Positions 1 through 7,480 of a DNA stretch of 35,719 bases are shown one piece after another. The first letter of the stretch is position 1, and each line of letters opens with the position of its first letter. Source of the stretch: RUG14871 sp045539425 (GTDB taxonomy: Bacteria > Bacillota_I > Bacilli_A > Erysipelotrichales > Erysipelotrichaceae); NCBI GenBank assembly GCA_045539425.1, contig JAZQFH010000022.1, forward strand, positions 1 to 35,719. Direction: 5' to 3'. The notes below the pieces were generated by a model. The model worked only from the letters and a program-made list of their open reading frames with translations, was not told where the DNA came from and did no database searches. The translations under genes were made by a program, and so were the position numbers.

Positions 1-180
1 CAGAAGTGCAGAGGATCGCGCTTCTGTAGAAGATAGATAAAAGATAAATGGTACCCTGGGGCACAGGGGATCCGATAAGCTCGGGTTATCTGAACACATT
101 GGTGTTCTTGACCGAGAAGCCCCCACCTCTTAACTTTTGTGTAGGTGGTGGGAGTATGTCACCAATATTGTAGTTATCTA
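1..180 (+). ncRNA. ssrS: Structured RNA, possibly 3' part of 6S RNA
   Basis: There is no open frame here, but several nested pairings are visible. CAGAAG (1-6) pairs with CTTCTG; GAACAC and GTGTTC close a 4-nt loop; CTCGG pairs with CCGAG around that hairpin; and a CCCACCT/AGGTGGTGGG stem lies near 130-155. The blocks CCGATA and CCGAGAAGCC, and their order, resemble E. coli 6S RNA as I remember it. If this is 6S RNA it would bind the sigma-A RNA polymerase holoenzyme as a promoter mimic. The 5' end probably lies before the window. The strand is inferred from that resemblance, and other structured RNAs are not excluded. Confidence 0.45.
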
Positions 181-191
181 AGACAACTGAA

Positions 192-219
192 AAAATGGCA
201 CCCCCAAGGATGCCATTTT
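192..219 (-). terminator. Terminator of the amino acid ABC operon
   Basis: A perfect 9-bp stem, AAAATGGCA with TGCCATTTT, surrounds a 10-nt loop. On the minus strand it follows the stop codon of the substrate-binding protein gene and runs into a T tract. It may also stop transcription of the RNA gene coming from the left on the plus strand. Confidence 0.8.
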
Positions 220-237
220 GTTTCATCTGGTATTGAT

Positions 238-1053
238 TTAGTTATTGGAGCCGGACATATCCGCTTCAAAGAACTTCATGGATAAATCCGTTAATGTTCC
301 GTCAGCCTTTAATTCGCCCAGTGCCTTGTTGATGGCTTCACGTAAGCTTGCCGTGTCATCACCTTTTTTGAGCGGAACGGCCGCATAGGAAGTGAAGCTG
401 GCGACGATCTTGAGCGGTGTGTCGGCATGGACTTTCATGTAGTCATTGAAGGAACCTTCGGAGTTCAGCGTCGCATCAGCTCTGCCGTTCACAACGATAT
501 TCAGTGTTTCTTCCAGTGTTGCGGCACCTAAGACCGTTGCGCCGTATTCTTCCGCTGTTGCCGCATAGGAGCTTGTGATCGTGTTCGTTGTTGTCTTGCC
601 GGCCAGATCTTCAAAGCCCTTGATTTCTTCATTGTCGTTTCTGACGATCAGAGCGACAACACTGTTGATGTAAGGATCCGTGAAGTCATATTTAGCTGCA
701 CGTTCTTCCGTCACATCGATGCAGTTGAAGACGGCATCATACGTTCCGTTATCGAGACCGATGAGAAATCCGTCAAAATCGCCTGTCACGAAATCCGCTT
801 CCACACCCAGCTTGGCACAGACAGCTCTGGCAACTTCAACATCATAACCCGTGAGGTTTCCGTTTTCATCTTCATATGTATATGGAGCCCACATGCCTTC
901 CGTTGCGATCGTCATCTTGCCTTTTTCCTGAATTCTGGCTAAGGCATCCTTTTCGGCAACCGGAGTATCATCTGCCGGTGTGTCCTTCTGGGAGCAGCCG
1001 ATGACTAAGATGGAGAGTAATAATACCAGTACTACTTTGATTGCTTTTTTCAT
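238..1053 (-). CDS. Amino acid ABC transporter substrate-binding lipoprotein
   Basis: This 271-residue protein is the extracellular solute receptor of a polar amino acid ABC importer (bacterial family 3 binding proteins). The chosen start, MKKAIKVVL, begins a lipoprotein signal peptide whose lipobox ends VIGC, so the mature protein is anchored at the Cys. It is preceded by an AAAGGGG ribosome binding site; a longer in-frame extension to 1128 has no support. The fold is recognisable from MTIATEGMWAPYTYEDENG, YDVEVARAV and a hinge segment that includes GRADATLNSEGSFNDY. The C-terminal part resembles cystine-type receptors (TcyA/FliY), but the ligand cannot be fixed from sequence. It is the last gene of the operon, 16 bp after the ATPase gene. 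Confidence 0.9.
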   Translation of the reverse strand: MKKAIKVVLVLLLSILVIGCSQKDTPADDTPVAEKDALARIQEKGKMTIATEGMWAPYTYEDENGNLTGYDVEVARAVCAKLGVEADFVTGDFDGFLIGLDNGTYDAVFNCIDVTEERAAKYDFTDPYINSVVALIVRNDNEEIKGFEDLAGKTTTNTITSSYAATAEEYGATVLGAATLEETLNIVVNGRADATLNSEGSFNDYMKVHADTPLKIVASFTSYAAVPLKKGDDTASLREAINKALGELKADGTLTDLSMKFFEADMSGSNN

Positions 1054-1069
1054 AAATAATTCCCCTTTC

Positions 1070-1807
1070 CTATTCTTTCTCCAGAAGCCTGAGGAAGGCT
1101 CTGGTTCTTTCTTCTTTCGGGTTGGCAAAGAACGCTTTGGATTCTCCCTCCTCCACGATTACTCCGCCTTCCATAAATATCGTGCGTTTCGACACGTCTC
1201 TGGCAAAATTCATTTCATGGGTCACGACCAGCATCGTCATTCCCTCTTCCGCCAGCTCTTTCATGACAGCGAGCACTTCTCCGATCAGTTCCGGGTCCAG
1301 TGCGCTTGTCGGTTCATCAAAATAGATGATCTCCGGATCCGTTGCCAGAGCTCTGGCAATGGCCACCCTCTGCTGCTGTCCGCCGGAGAGCTGCGAAGGA
1401 TAGCTGTCATATCTGCCGGCAAGTCCGACCTTGTCCAGCAGTTCCCTGCCTTTTCTGTTTGCGATCTCTTTCGGTACCTTTCGCGCCACGATCAGACCTT
1501 CCGTAACATTTTCCAGCGCCGTCTTATTCGCAAAGAGGTTGTAGTTCTGGAAAACGAATGCCGTCTTGCGGCGGATGCGGGCAATATCCCGCTTGCTGAC
1601 GGATGTAAAGTCGATCTCCTCGCCATCGAAGACCATTCTCCCGCCGTCTGCCTTGGCTAAGAAGTTCAGGCATCTTAACAGGGTGGTCTTTCCCGAACCG
1701 CTCGGTCCGATGATTGCGATGACATCTCCTTTTTCCACCTTCAGACTGACATCTTTCAGCACGTCGTTTTCATCAAAGGATTTCCGGATATTATAAACTT
1801 CCAACAT
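1070..1807 (-). CDS. Amino acid ABC transporter ATP-binding protein
   Basis: This 245-residue cytoplasmic ATPase powers the importer encoded by its neighbours. The Walker A motif GPSGSGKT is at residues 34-41, a Q-loop Gln is in FQNYN near 87, the signature LSGGQQQR is at 140-147, Walker B IIYFDEP is at 160-166, and the switch His is in VVTHEMNF. Length and motif spacing match the GlnQ/TcyC family of polar amino acid transporters. A strong AAAGGAGG ribosome binding site overlaps the end of the permease gene, so translation is probably coupled to it. Confidence 0.95.
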   Translation of the reverse strand: MLEVYNIRKSFDENDVLKDVSLKVEKGDVIAIIGPSGSGKTTLLRCLNFLAKADGGRMVFDGEEIDFTSVSKRDIARIRRKTAFVFQNYNLFANKTALENVTEGLIVARKVPKEIANRKGRELLDKVGLAGRYDSYPSQLSGGQQQRVAIARALATDPEIIYFDEPTSALDPELIGEVLAVMKELAEEGMTMLVVTHEMNFARDVSKRTIFMEGGVIVEEGESKAFFANPKEERTRAFLRLLEKE

Positions 1808-1818
1808 ATCTTCCTCCT

Positions 1819-2478
1819 TTAATGCTTCTCATAGCTGGAGAGCTTTTTTTCTCCCCAGTGTTGAATATACGTCAGTACCGTCGAGAAGATCAGATAGATG
1901 AGCGCAACCTCAAGATACAGCGTCAGAGCTTCATATTTTCTTGCGTTGATCATGCGCGTTGTCATCATCATTTCCGTCACGGTGATGTTGCTGGCAAGGG
2001 AAGTATCCTTGACCAGAGAAATCAGAGAGTTAAAGAGGGATGGGAAGGCCGAGCGCAGTGCCTGCGGCAGAATGATGCGGCGCATCGTCTGCAGATAGCT
2101 CATCCCGACACAGTAGCCGGCTTCCAGCTGTCCCGCCGGAATGGATTCCAAAGCTCCGCGGATCGTCTCGGCGCAGTACGCACCTTCATTGATGGAAAAC
2201 ACGATGATAGCTGCCGGAATCGGATCAATGAGGATGCCGATGGACGGAAGCCCGTAGAACACCACAAACAGCTGTACCAGAAGCGGTGTTCCCCGTACAA
2301 ACCAGGTATAAAACCGTGCCAGATGACGCAGCACTTTCACGTTGGCAAACTGAATCAGGGCAGTGATCACCGCGATGACCATGGCCAGGGAAAAAGAGAC
2401 GATCGTCAGCGGAATCGTCACGGTAAGACCCGGTAACAGTATTTTCCAGAAGGATTCACGGAAAACTTCAAAATTCAT
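1819..2478 (-). CDS. Amino acid ABC transporter permease
   Basis: This 219-residue integral membrane protein belongs to the HisM/GlnP family of polar amino acid permeases. About five hydrophobic segments are visible. The cytoplasmic EAA loop, which docks on the ATPase, appears around AGQLEAGYCVGMSYLQTMRRII. The family sequence TWFVRGTPLLVQLF is present near residue 60. Such permeases usually act as homodimers when only one permease gene is present, as here. It is the first gene of a permease-ATPase-receptor operon, and its upstream region holds a strong inverted repeat. Confidence 0.93.
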   Translation of the reverse strand: MNFEVFRESFWKILLPGLTVTIPLTIVSFSLAMVIAVITALIQFANVKVLRHLARFYTWFVRGTPLLVQLFVVFYGLPSIGILIDPIPAAIIVFSINEGAYCAETIRGALESIPAGQLEAGYCVGMSYLQTMRRIILPQALRSAFPSLFNSLISLVKDTSLASNITVTEMMMTTRMINARKYEALTLYLEVALIYLIFSTVLTYIQHWGEKKLSSYEKH

Positions 2479-2496
2479 ACAAACTCCCTAAAACAG

Positions 2497-2549
2497 AAAT
2501 AGAGTTTTGCGAAACTCTATTTACACGATTATTATACATTACCTGTCAA
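2497..2549 (-). promoter_or_regulatory. Promoter region with a perfect 11-bp inverted repeat
   Basis: AAATAGAGTTT (2497-2507) and its exact reverse complement (2512-2522) flank a 4-nt loop, about 20-45 bp upstream of the permease start. Reading the minus strand, TTGACA lies at 2549-2544 and TATAAT at 2536-2531, but their spacing is wrong for a pair. TTGACA with TGTAAA 18 bp further on is an alternative. The palindrome would fall near the transcription start or in the leader, so it could be an operator for a repressor or a leader hairpin. It lacks a T tract, so it is not an ordinary terminator. Confidence 0.5.
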
Positions 2550-2582
2550 TATTTACTATTGATTTGCCCGCGGGAAAAAAAG

Positions 2583-2611
2583 AAAAAAACACAGACCCGA
2601 AAGCCTGTGTT
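2583..2611 (-). terminator. murA terminator
   Basis: On the minus strand the murA stop codon is followed by AACACAGG, a loop, CTGTGTT and a run of seven T residues. This is a typical Rho-independent terminator. Confidence 0.9.
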
Positions 2612-2617
2612 ATCTGC

Positions 2618-3883
2618 CTAATCAACTTCTTCTTTCCACATCTTTGCGCCTAGCGCATTCAGTTTTCCGACCAGATTTTCATATCCGCGTTCAATGTGTT
2701 CGATATCGTAAATCGTCGTTACTCCATCCGCCATCAGCCCTGCCACAACGAGGCTGGCGCCGCAGCGCAGATCCGTTGCCGTGACTTCCACCCCATAGAG
2801 AGGAGTCGGTCCGTAAATGGTGGATGACGGGATGCTGACACGGATGTTCGCTCCCATCCGGTTGAGTTCCGGACAGTGTTTGAAACGTTCCGCATAGATT
2901 GTTTCCCTCACTCTGCTTGCGCCATCCGCCTGGGTTAATAATGCCGTTAACGGCTGCTGTAAGTCCGTCGCAAAGCCCGGATAGGTCTGCGTCTGAATAT
3001 CGACCGCTTTCAGCTCATTGCCGCCGTGGATGCGGACGTTGTCGATGTTGACTTCCATATCAACATTCATTTCCTTCAGTTTGGAAAGCAGCGATTCCAG
3101 ATGCTGCGGAATGATGTTTTCCACAACCATGTCTTCCCCCGCTGCCGCTGCCATGATGATGAACGTTCCGGCTTCAATGCGGTCCGGAATGATTTCATGG
3201 AAGCATCCCGAGAGGCTTTCCACACCGTCGATGGTGATCGTTGCCGTACCGGCTCCACGGATCCTTGCCCCCATCTTGTTCAGCATGGTGGCCACGTCAA
3301 TGATTTCCGGTTCCTTTGCGGCGTTGTCGATGATCGTGCGTCCTTTGGCATAGACGGCTGCCATCATGATATTGATGGTAGCCCCGACGGAGGCGATATC
3401 CAGATAGATCCGATCCCCGATCAGCTCATCCGCATAGATATGATACAGACCGCGGTCGTAATCCACCGTTGCGCCAAGTGCCTCAAAGCCCTTCAGGTGA
3501 AGGTCAATCGGACGCGGGCCGAGGTAACAGCCTCCGCTCATGCGGATCTTGACTTCCTTATATTTTCCAAGCAAAGCTCCCATAAAGTAATAGGAAGCTC
3601 TGAGCTTGGTAACCGCACTGTGCTCCAGAATCACATTTTTCATATTGGTCGGGTCAATAATCAGGTGTCCCTGAGCGTTCTGGAACACTTCAATATTCAA
3701 CTCCTTCAGAAGCACCGTCAGACAGTCAACGTCGGAAATGTTCGGCACATCGCAGATCGTCACAGGTCCTTCCTTCGAAAGGATTGCTGCCGGAATCAGA
3801 GCTACCGTCGCATTTTTGGAGCCGCTGATTCGCACGGATCCGTTTAATTTATGTTTTCCTTCGATTTTATATACTTTTCTCAT
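2618..3883 (-). CDS. murA: UDP-N-acetylglucosamine 1-carboxyvinyltransferase
   Basis: This 421-residue cytoplasmic enzyme transfers enolpyruvate from phosphoenolpyruvate to UDP-GlcNAc, the first committed step of peptidoglycan synthesis. The substrate-binding Lys is in SGSKNA (residues 21-26). The catalytic loop GGCYLGPRPIDLHLKG is present with Cys at 119, the residue attacked by fosfomycin, so no Asp-type resistance substitution is seen. The catalytic Asp lies in YPGFATDLQQP. Length is normal for the family. Many Bacillota carry two paralogues, and I cannot tell from this window which one this is. An AGAGG ribosome binding site precedes the start. It lies 50 bp downstream of rpoE. Confidence 0.95.
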   Translation of the reverse strand: MRKVYKIEGKHKLNGSVRISGSKNATVALIPAAILSKEGPVTICDVPNISDVDCLTVLLKELNIEVFQNAQGHLIIDPTNMKNVILEHSAVTKLRASYYFMGALLGKYKEVKIRMSGGCYLGPRPIDLHLKGFEALGATVDYDRGLYHIYADELIGDRIYLDIASVGATINIMMAAVYAKGRTIIDNAAKEPEIIDVATMLNKMGARIRGAGTATITIDGVESLSGCFHEIIPDRIEAGTFIIMAAAAGEDMVVENIIPQHLESLLSKLKEMNVDMEVNIDNVRIHGGNELKAVDIQTQTYPGFATDLQQPLTALLTQADGASRVRETIYAERFKHCPELNRMGANIRVSIPSSTIYGPTPLYGVEVTATDLRCGASLVVAGLMADGVTTIYDIEHIERGYENLVGKLNALGAKMWKEEVD

Positions 3884-3904
3884 AACAGTCCTCTTACCAC
3901 ATCC

Positions 3905-3910
3905 ATTATA
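3905..3910 (-). promoter_or_regulatory. Possible murA -10 element
   Basis: A perfect TATAAT lies on the minus strand 21 bp upstream of the murA start, in the 50-bp gap after rpoE. The matching -35 position (TATCCT) is poor. murA may therefore have its own weak promoter as well as read-through from rpoE. Confidence 0.35.
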
Positions 3911-3933
3911 CTAAAATGCAGGAAAAAAGGATA

Positions 3934-4293
3934 TCAGTAGATATCCTCTTCTTCGTTTTCGCGTTCGTAGCCTTCTGTGGAATTTCCATCTTCATCGACG
4001 TAATCCTCGTTATCGTAATCGCTCTTGGAATCATCGTCAATTTCAATTGCGGACAAATCAATATGTGTTTCGGAAAATTTGTGCCGGCTGCTTAAATCCC
4101 ACTTGTTATCTTTGGAAGTAAAACGGTTGTCAAGCATCATGGCCTCATAGAAGGAAGCGATCTTACGGTATGCCACTTCTTCCTTAAAGCCCATGGCATG
4201 GGACACTTCTTCCCAGAGCTTGTTGAACGGAACTTCTTTCTTTCTTTTAGACAGAAAATCAAATGCCACATCAGTCATCGATCGACTGCTCAT
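3934..4293 (-). CDS. rpoE: DNA-directed RNA polymerase subunit delta
   Basis: This 119-residue subunit is found only in Bacillota RNA polymerase. It helps recycle polymerase and sharpens promoter selectivity. The N-terminal winged-helix HARE-HTH domain runs from about residue 5 to 75 (MTDVAFDFLSKRKKEVPFNK, then WEEVSHAMGF and RKIASFYEAMMLDNRF). The rest is a highly acidic, probably disordered tail rich in Asp and Glu. I chose the ATG at 4293 because AGGGGGAAAG sits just before it; a GTG at 4308 lies within that ribosome binding site. It is transcribed with, or just upstream of, murA. Confidence 0.92.
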   Translation of the reverse strand: MSSRSMTDVAFDFLSKRKKEVPFNKLWEEVSHAMGFKEEVAYRKIASFYEAMMLDNRFTSKDNKWDLSSRHKFSETHIDLSAIEIDDDSKSDYDNEDYVDEDGNSTEGYERENEEEDIY

Positions 4294-4384
4294 GTCTTTC
4301 CCCCTCACATTCTTTTTTTCATCTATTATGCGATAATCGGTATTTCTGAAAACCCTTTCAGAGACATACCTCTTTCGCTTGTAG

Positions 4385-4413
4385 ATAATATCACAACATC
4401 TTTTTTCTGTAAA
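4385..4413 (-). promoter_or_regulatory. rpoE promoter
   Basis: On the minus strand TTTACA (-35) and TATTAT (-10) are separated by exactly 17 bp. TGA directly precedes the -10, giving an extended -10 element. The predicted transcription start leaves a leader of about 85 nt that contains a small CTGAAA/TTTCAG hairpin. Confidence 0.7.
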
Positions 4414-4485
4414 CAGGGAATGAATCGAATTTCATCATGTTGTGTCAATTCGACCGTGAATACAAATTGATGTATATAAATGACG

Positions 4486-4514
4486 TGGATTTCAGTCAAA
4501 ATCACTGCTAAAAT
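4486..4514 (+). promoter_or_regulatory. Extended -10 promoter abutting a start codon
   Basis: TGCTAAAAT (4506-4514) is an extended -10 element, with TGGATT 17 bp upstream as a weak -35. Counting seven bases past the hexamer puts the transcription start on the A of the ATG at 4521. No Shine-Dalgarno sequence precedes that ATG, so the mRNA may be leaderless. Confidence 0.5.
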
Positions 4515-4520
4515 ACGGGT

Positions 4521-4961
4521 ATGAAATGGAAAAAGCTCTACTGGATTCCGGTCATTTTTCTGATCGGTTTTATCTTCTCCAACTCCCTTTCCGACGGGGA
4601 AACTTCCGGCGGTCTTTCGGCTGCGCTGACGCTACGCATCTATCCGCTCTTTGAGTGGATGCATCTGCCGCTGAGCTTTTCCGCCGTTCACCATCTGATC
4701 CGCAAGCTCGCTCATTTTTCGGAATTCTTTCTGCTCTCCGTCTTCTCCCAGTTAGCCCAGCATTTCGCTCCGCTGCCTTTAAAAGACGAGGTTGTCTTAC
4801 TGCTCCTGATGGTTCTGATTCCTTCCGTCGATGAGACAATTCAGCTCTTCGTCCCCGGAAGGGCCGGCATGATTCAGGATGTACTGCTGGACATGAGCGG
4901 CTTTGCGCTGGCTTGGCTGTTCTGGATCATTCTGTCTCATTTGAAACAAAAAAGAAGCTAG
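4521..4961 (+). CDS. VanZ family membrane protein
   Basis: This 146-residue protein has about four membrane segments and matches the VanZ-like family. The family motifs are KLAHFSEFF near residues 58-66 and DETIQLFVPGRAGMIQDV near 105-122. VanZ itself raises teicoplanin resistance by an unclear mechanism. Most homologues, including stand-alone ones like this, have unknown roles, and nothing here suggests a van gene cluster. The start lacks a ribosome binding site and lies directly behind an extended -10 element. The gene is convergent with the nucleoside hydrolase gene, and the two stop codons overlap by two bases. Confidence 0.85.
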   Translation: MKWKKLYWIPVIFLIGFIFSNSLSDGETSGGLSAALTLRIYPLFEWMHLPLSFSAVHHLIRKLAHFSEFFLLSVFSQLAQHFAPLPLKDEVVLLLLMVLIPSVDETIQLFVPGRAGMIQDVLLDMSGFALAWLFWIILSHLKQKRS

Positions 4962-4970
4962 GCTTCTTTC
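4949..4970. terminator. Bidirectional terminator holding both stop codons
   Basis: AAAGAAGC (4951-4958) and GCTTCTTT (4962-4969) pair around a TAG loop. The plus-strand stop (4959-4961) and the minus-strand stop (4958-4960) both fall in the turn of this hairpin. On the minus strand it runs into a T tract; on the plus strand the T tract is short. Confidence 0.65.
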
Positions 4971-5914
4971 TTAACATGTAATGTCCGATAGATGTATTCC
5001 TTATACGGTTCTGTTTTCAGTTTGGAGCAAATCCAGGCATTCGGCTCTTTTCCCGAGAAGAACAGGCGGTCCACCAGCACCGCTCCGTACGCCGGACCTC
5101 TCGCCGTTTCACACTCGCAGTAATACTTTTCCATATGATCAATGCATGCCGGACAAAGTGCCGCCGCCATGGCCGCAGGGTCTGCCATATCCAGATAGGC
5201 ATCGCCGAAGCGCTGTACATTCAGCTCCATCAGCTGCTTGTTGGAATCAATGCAGAAGCGTCCGAGTTTCCCGCTTTCGCGGATCATTTTAATCTCAGCC
5301 GGCGTCAGCATCGCCTCTTCGCAGCACGCATCCCAGCCCACGAAAATCAGGTGTTCCAGCCCGGCATCCAGTACGATTTTGCAGGCTTCGGCATCCTGCC
5401 AGATGTTGAATTCCGCAACAGGCGAAACGTTCCCGACGGAGAGTCCCGCTGTCCCCATGACCCAGATCTTATCTGCCCGCATCATGGTCTCTTTCTCTAA
5501 GCGCAGTGCGACCGCCAGATTGGTTAAAGGTCCCAGGGCAATGATATCCACCGTCTTCGCCGGCTCGTTTCTCAGAACTTCCAGCATCTTAAGTACACCG
5601 TTGCCTTCGCTTGCTTTTAAGCGGTGCGGAATCAGTCCGATATCCCCCATACCGTCTTCCCCGTGGGTTTCGGCAGCGCCGACCCAGTCACGCAATAGCG
5701 GCTCATCACAGCCGCAGTACACCGGCGGATAATAGGAATCCGTATATTCCAGCGTTGTCAGGGTGTTGACGGTTGCCTGCTGCATGCGCACGTTTCCGCT
5801 GACCGTACTGATCATGACGATCTCATAATTCGGATCATTCAGCGCCATGGTAATCGCCATCGCGTCATCACTTCCGCAGTCGGTATCAATAATGATTTTC
5901 TTCTTTTCCGGCAT
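4958..5914 (-). CDS. Nucleoside hydrolase (inosine/uridine-preferring family)
   Basis: This 318-residue enzyme cleaves the N-glycosidic bond of ribonucleosides to ribose and a free base, feeding base salvage. The Ca2+-binding hallmark DTDCGSDDA is at residues 10-18. The conserved ALGPLTNLA and the C-terminal metal Asp (ADPAAMAAAL) are present, as is the FNIWQDAEA segment around the active site. Substrate choice (purine, pyrimidine or both) cannot be read reliably. It starts 3 bp after the MFS transporter gene, and its AGGA ribosome binding site lies in that gene's end, so uptake and cleavage of a nucleoside are probably coupled. Confidence 0.9.
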   Translation of the reverse strand: MPEKKKIIIDTDCGSDDAMAITMALNDPNYEIVMISTVSGNVRMQQATVNTLTTLEYTDSYYPPVYCGCDEPLLRDWVGAAETHGEDGMGDIGLIPHRLKASEGNGVLKMLEVLRNEPAKTVDIIALGPLTNLAVALRLEKETMMRADKIWVMGTAGLSVGNVSPVAEFNIWQDAEACKIVLDAGLEHLIFVGWDACCEEAMLTPAEIKMIRESGKLGRFCIDSNKQLMELNVQRFGDAYLDMADPAAMAAALCPACIDHMEKYYCECETARGPAYGAVLVDRLFFSGKEPNAWICSKLKTEPYKEYIYRTLHVKKEA

Positions 5915-5917
5915 AAG

Positions 5918-7078
5918 CTATTCCTGCCCTTTCCTATTTGTTATCTGCAATGAAAGACATACCGCCCCCAGAAGGCAGATGCCTGTTAAGATCTGTACAT
6001 AGCGGAAGACTCCGCCGATTTCAAAGTGTTCAATGATGCGCCCCGTAATCAGCGGGGTCGCAATATCGCTCAGCCCGCTCAGCATGCTGGTAAGCGATGC
6101 CGCCATGGTAATGCGGCGGTAGCCGATGCGGGTGGAGATGGTAAAGATGATTCCGAATAGTACCGCAATGAAGATTCCCAGTAAGCCGAATAAGATATAA
6201 CTTGTCAGGGAAAACGGGATTTTCAGTATGATGATCAATAGACACAAAGAGACACTCAGGTTCAGCATCAGCACTCTGATCTCGCTGATCCTTTTTAATA
6301 ATGCCGCAAAGAGGAACGATCCCGCAACAGAGCCGACATTGAATACCGTAAGCAGGATCGAGGCGTCGGCTGCGGAGAATCCCCGCGCTTCCGCCAAAGA
6401 AGTCGTATAGGTGCAGAGGCAGTTGAAGATACTGCTGTAGCTCAACATGATGAGTGCGATGAGTATGGCGCTCAGCACCGTGTTTTTCACATAAAGCGGC
6501 GTTACCTGCTCTTCCGCTTCTTCCTTCTGCTCTTTCAGGCTCATCTTTCCTGAGGCAAAAAAGATAAAGAGCGGAATCAGTGCCATAAGATAAAACGCAT
6601 AGTAGAACGGCTGTCCCGTTTTCAGCATGAGACTGATCAGAAACGGGGTGAAGAAATTCCCCACACCGAAGAGTGCCTGCCCCATGGACATATGCGTCGC
6701 ATAGTTGTTTCTGTCCACCGCCGAGAAAAGGACCGGACCGCAGGTGTCCTGTGCCGCCAGACCGATTCCGCCGACAAAGGAAAGAACCATCTGAACGGAA
6801 TAGCTGTGAAAAAGCGGGATTCCAATCACAAAGAGAAGAAATGCCAGCGCTCCCGCCTGCACCATCCGCTTTGCGCCGTATTTCTCCAGAATGTGACCAA
6901 TCGGATTCACGCTGGTCACTCTGCCCAGTGCAAAGAGGCTGCCTAAAAGAACCACCTTGCTGAGAGGGAGGTCATAGTATGCCGTCAGCTGCGTCAGAGA
7001 GGACCCGATCAATAGACAGCAGGCACCCGCCACAAAATAGAACAGATAGGTTATGCTCAGGATTTGATTCCGCTTCAT
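5918..7078 (-). CDS. MFS transporter, probably nucleoside or sugar uptake
   Basis: This 386-residue protein has about twelve hydrophobic segments in two halves, with a central charged loop (KMSLKEQKEEAEEQ). This is the major facilitator superfamily layout. The loop between the first helices carries GHILEKYGAKRM, a version of the MFS motif A region. The substrate is not evident from sequence. Co-transcription with a nucleoside hydrolase gene suggests nucleosides, which is inference. No Shine-Dalgarno sequence precedes the ATG; an extended -10 element does, leaving only about three leader bases. Confidence 0.85.
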   Translation of the reverse strand: MKRNQILSITYLFYFVAGACCLLIGSSLTQLTAYYDLPLSKVVLLGSLFALGRVTSVNPIGHILEKYGAKRMVQAGALAFLLFVIGIPLFHSYSVQMVLSFVGGIGLAAQDTCGPVLFSAVDRNNYATHMSMGQALFGVGNFFTPFLISLMLKTGQPFYYAFYLMALIPLFIFFASGKMSLKEQKEEAEEQVTPLYVKNTVLSAILIALIMLSYSSIFNCLCTYTTSLAEARGFSAADASILLTVFNVGSVAGSFLFAALLKRISEIRVLMLNLSVSLCLLIIILKIPFSLTSYILFGLLGIFIAVLFGIIFTISTRIGYRRITMAASLTSMLSGLSDIATPLITGRIIEHFEIGGVFRYVQILTGICLLGAVCLSLQITNRKGQE

Positions 7079-7087
7079 CTTAAACAG

Positions 7088-7096
7088 ATTATATCA
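7088..7096 (-). promoter_or_regulatory. Extended -10 promoter of the MFS-nucleoside hydrolase operon
   Basis: TGATATAAT on the minus strand ends 10 bases before the MFS start codon. The predicted transcript begins about 3 nt upstream of the ATG, and no ribosome binding site is present. The same TTTGATATAAT string occurs upstream of mutS. Confidence 0.55.
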
Positions 7097-7110
7097 AATC
7101 ACTCAACCAG

Positions 7111-7131
7111 AGAAAAAGGGCTTTCGCCCTT
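7111..7131 (-). terminator. Terminator of the ispF operon
   Basis: On the minus strand AAGGGC, a GAAA loop and GCCCTT are followed by a T-rich run, immediately after the stop codon of the small helical protein gene. Confidence 0.85.
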
Positions 7132-7132
7132 C

Positions 7133-7465
7133 TCAGCTTAAGATTCCCGAAAGCTCTTCCGTGATTGCCTTTTCCTGCTCTGCCGCATCCCGGAAAATCA
7201 GGACCTTTTCCAGTTCCTGTTTCAGACTCTCATATTCCGGGTCGTCTTCCTGCATGGCGGAAAAGCGGTGGATCTTGTCACAGATCTGATAGCAGTTTTC
7301 CACGATCAGATCGCTGATCTGCTTCACGGACTGATATTTCAGGTGATTGCGGAAATCCAGTTTTCCCTGGATCTCATCGTCCAGCTCATCCAGATAGTCT
7401 TCGAGCTGTTCGGTAAACTCCCGCAGATTCTTTTCATATTCCGCCAGATCATCCGGAAACATCAT
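7133..7465 (-). CDS. Small acidic helical protein, function unknown
   Basis: This 110-residue protein has no family that I recognise. It has no signal peptide or membrane segment. Residues 5-40 are strongly acidic with heptad-like Leu spacing (YEKNLREFTEQLEDYLDELD), and the rest also looks alpha-helical, so a coiled coil or helical bundle is likely. It starts 15 bp after the aminopeptidase gene behind a good AAAGGGGG site and ends at the operon terminator, which supports it being a real gene. Its place after ispF and pepP gives no clear functional hint. Confidence 0.75.
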   Translation of the reverse strand: MMFPDDLAEYEKNLREFTEQLEDYLDELDDEIQGKLDFRNHLKYQSVKQISDLIVENCYQICDKIHRFSAMQEDDPEYESLKQELEKVLIFRDAAEQEKAITEELSGILS

Positions 7466-7480
7466 CAGAACCCCCTTTCC

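Noticed and set aside
980..1660. A 226-codon plus-strand frame opposite the ABC transporter genes
   Set aside because: It lies antisense to two well-supported genes and its translation has no family pattern, so it is a shadow of the real coding strand.
2497..2522. A Rho-independent terminator or riboswitch before the amino acid ABC operon
   Set aside because: The inverted repeat has no T tract, and no T-box, lysine, SAM or other known riboswitch core could be found in the short leader.
3026..3847. A 273-codon plus-strand frame opposite murA
   Set aside because: It is antisense to a clear murA gene. The His/Asp/Arg-rich translation is typical of a shadow frame.
4521..4961. A glycopeptide resistance locus because of the VanZ-like protein
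   Set aside because: None of vanH, vanA/B or vanX is present, and VanZ-like proteins are common stand-alone membrane proteins.
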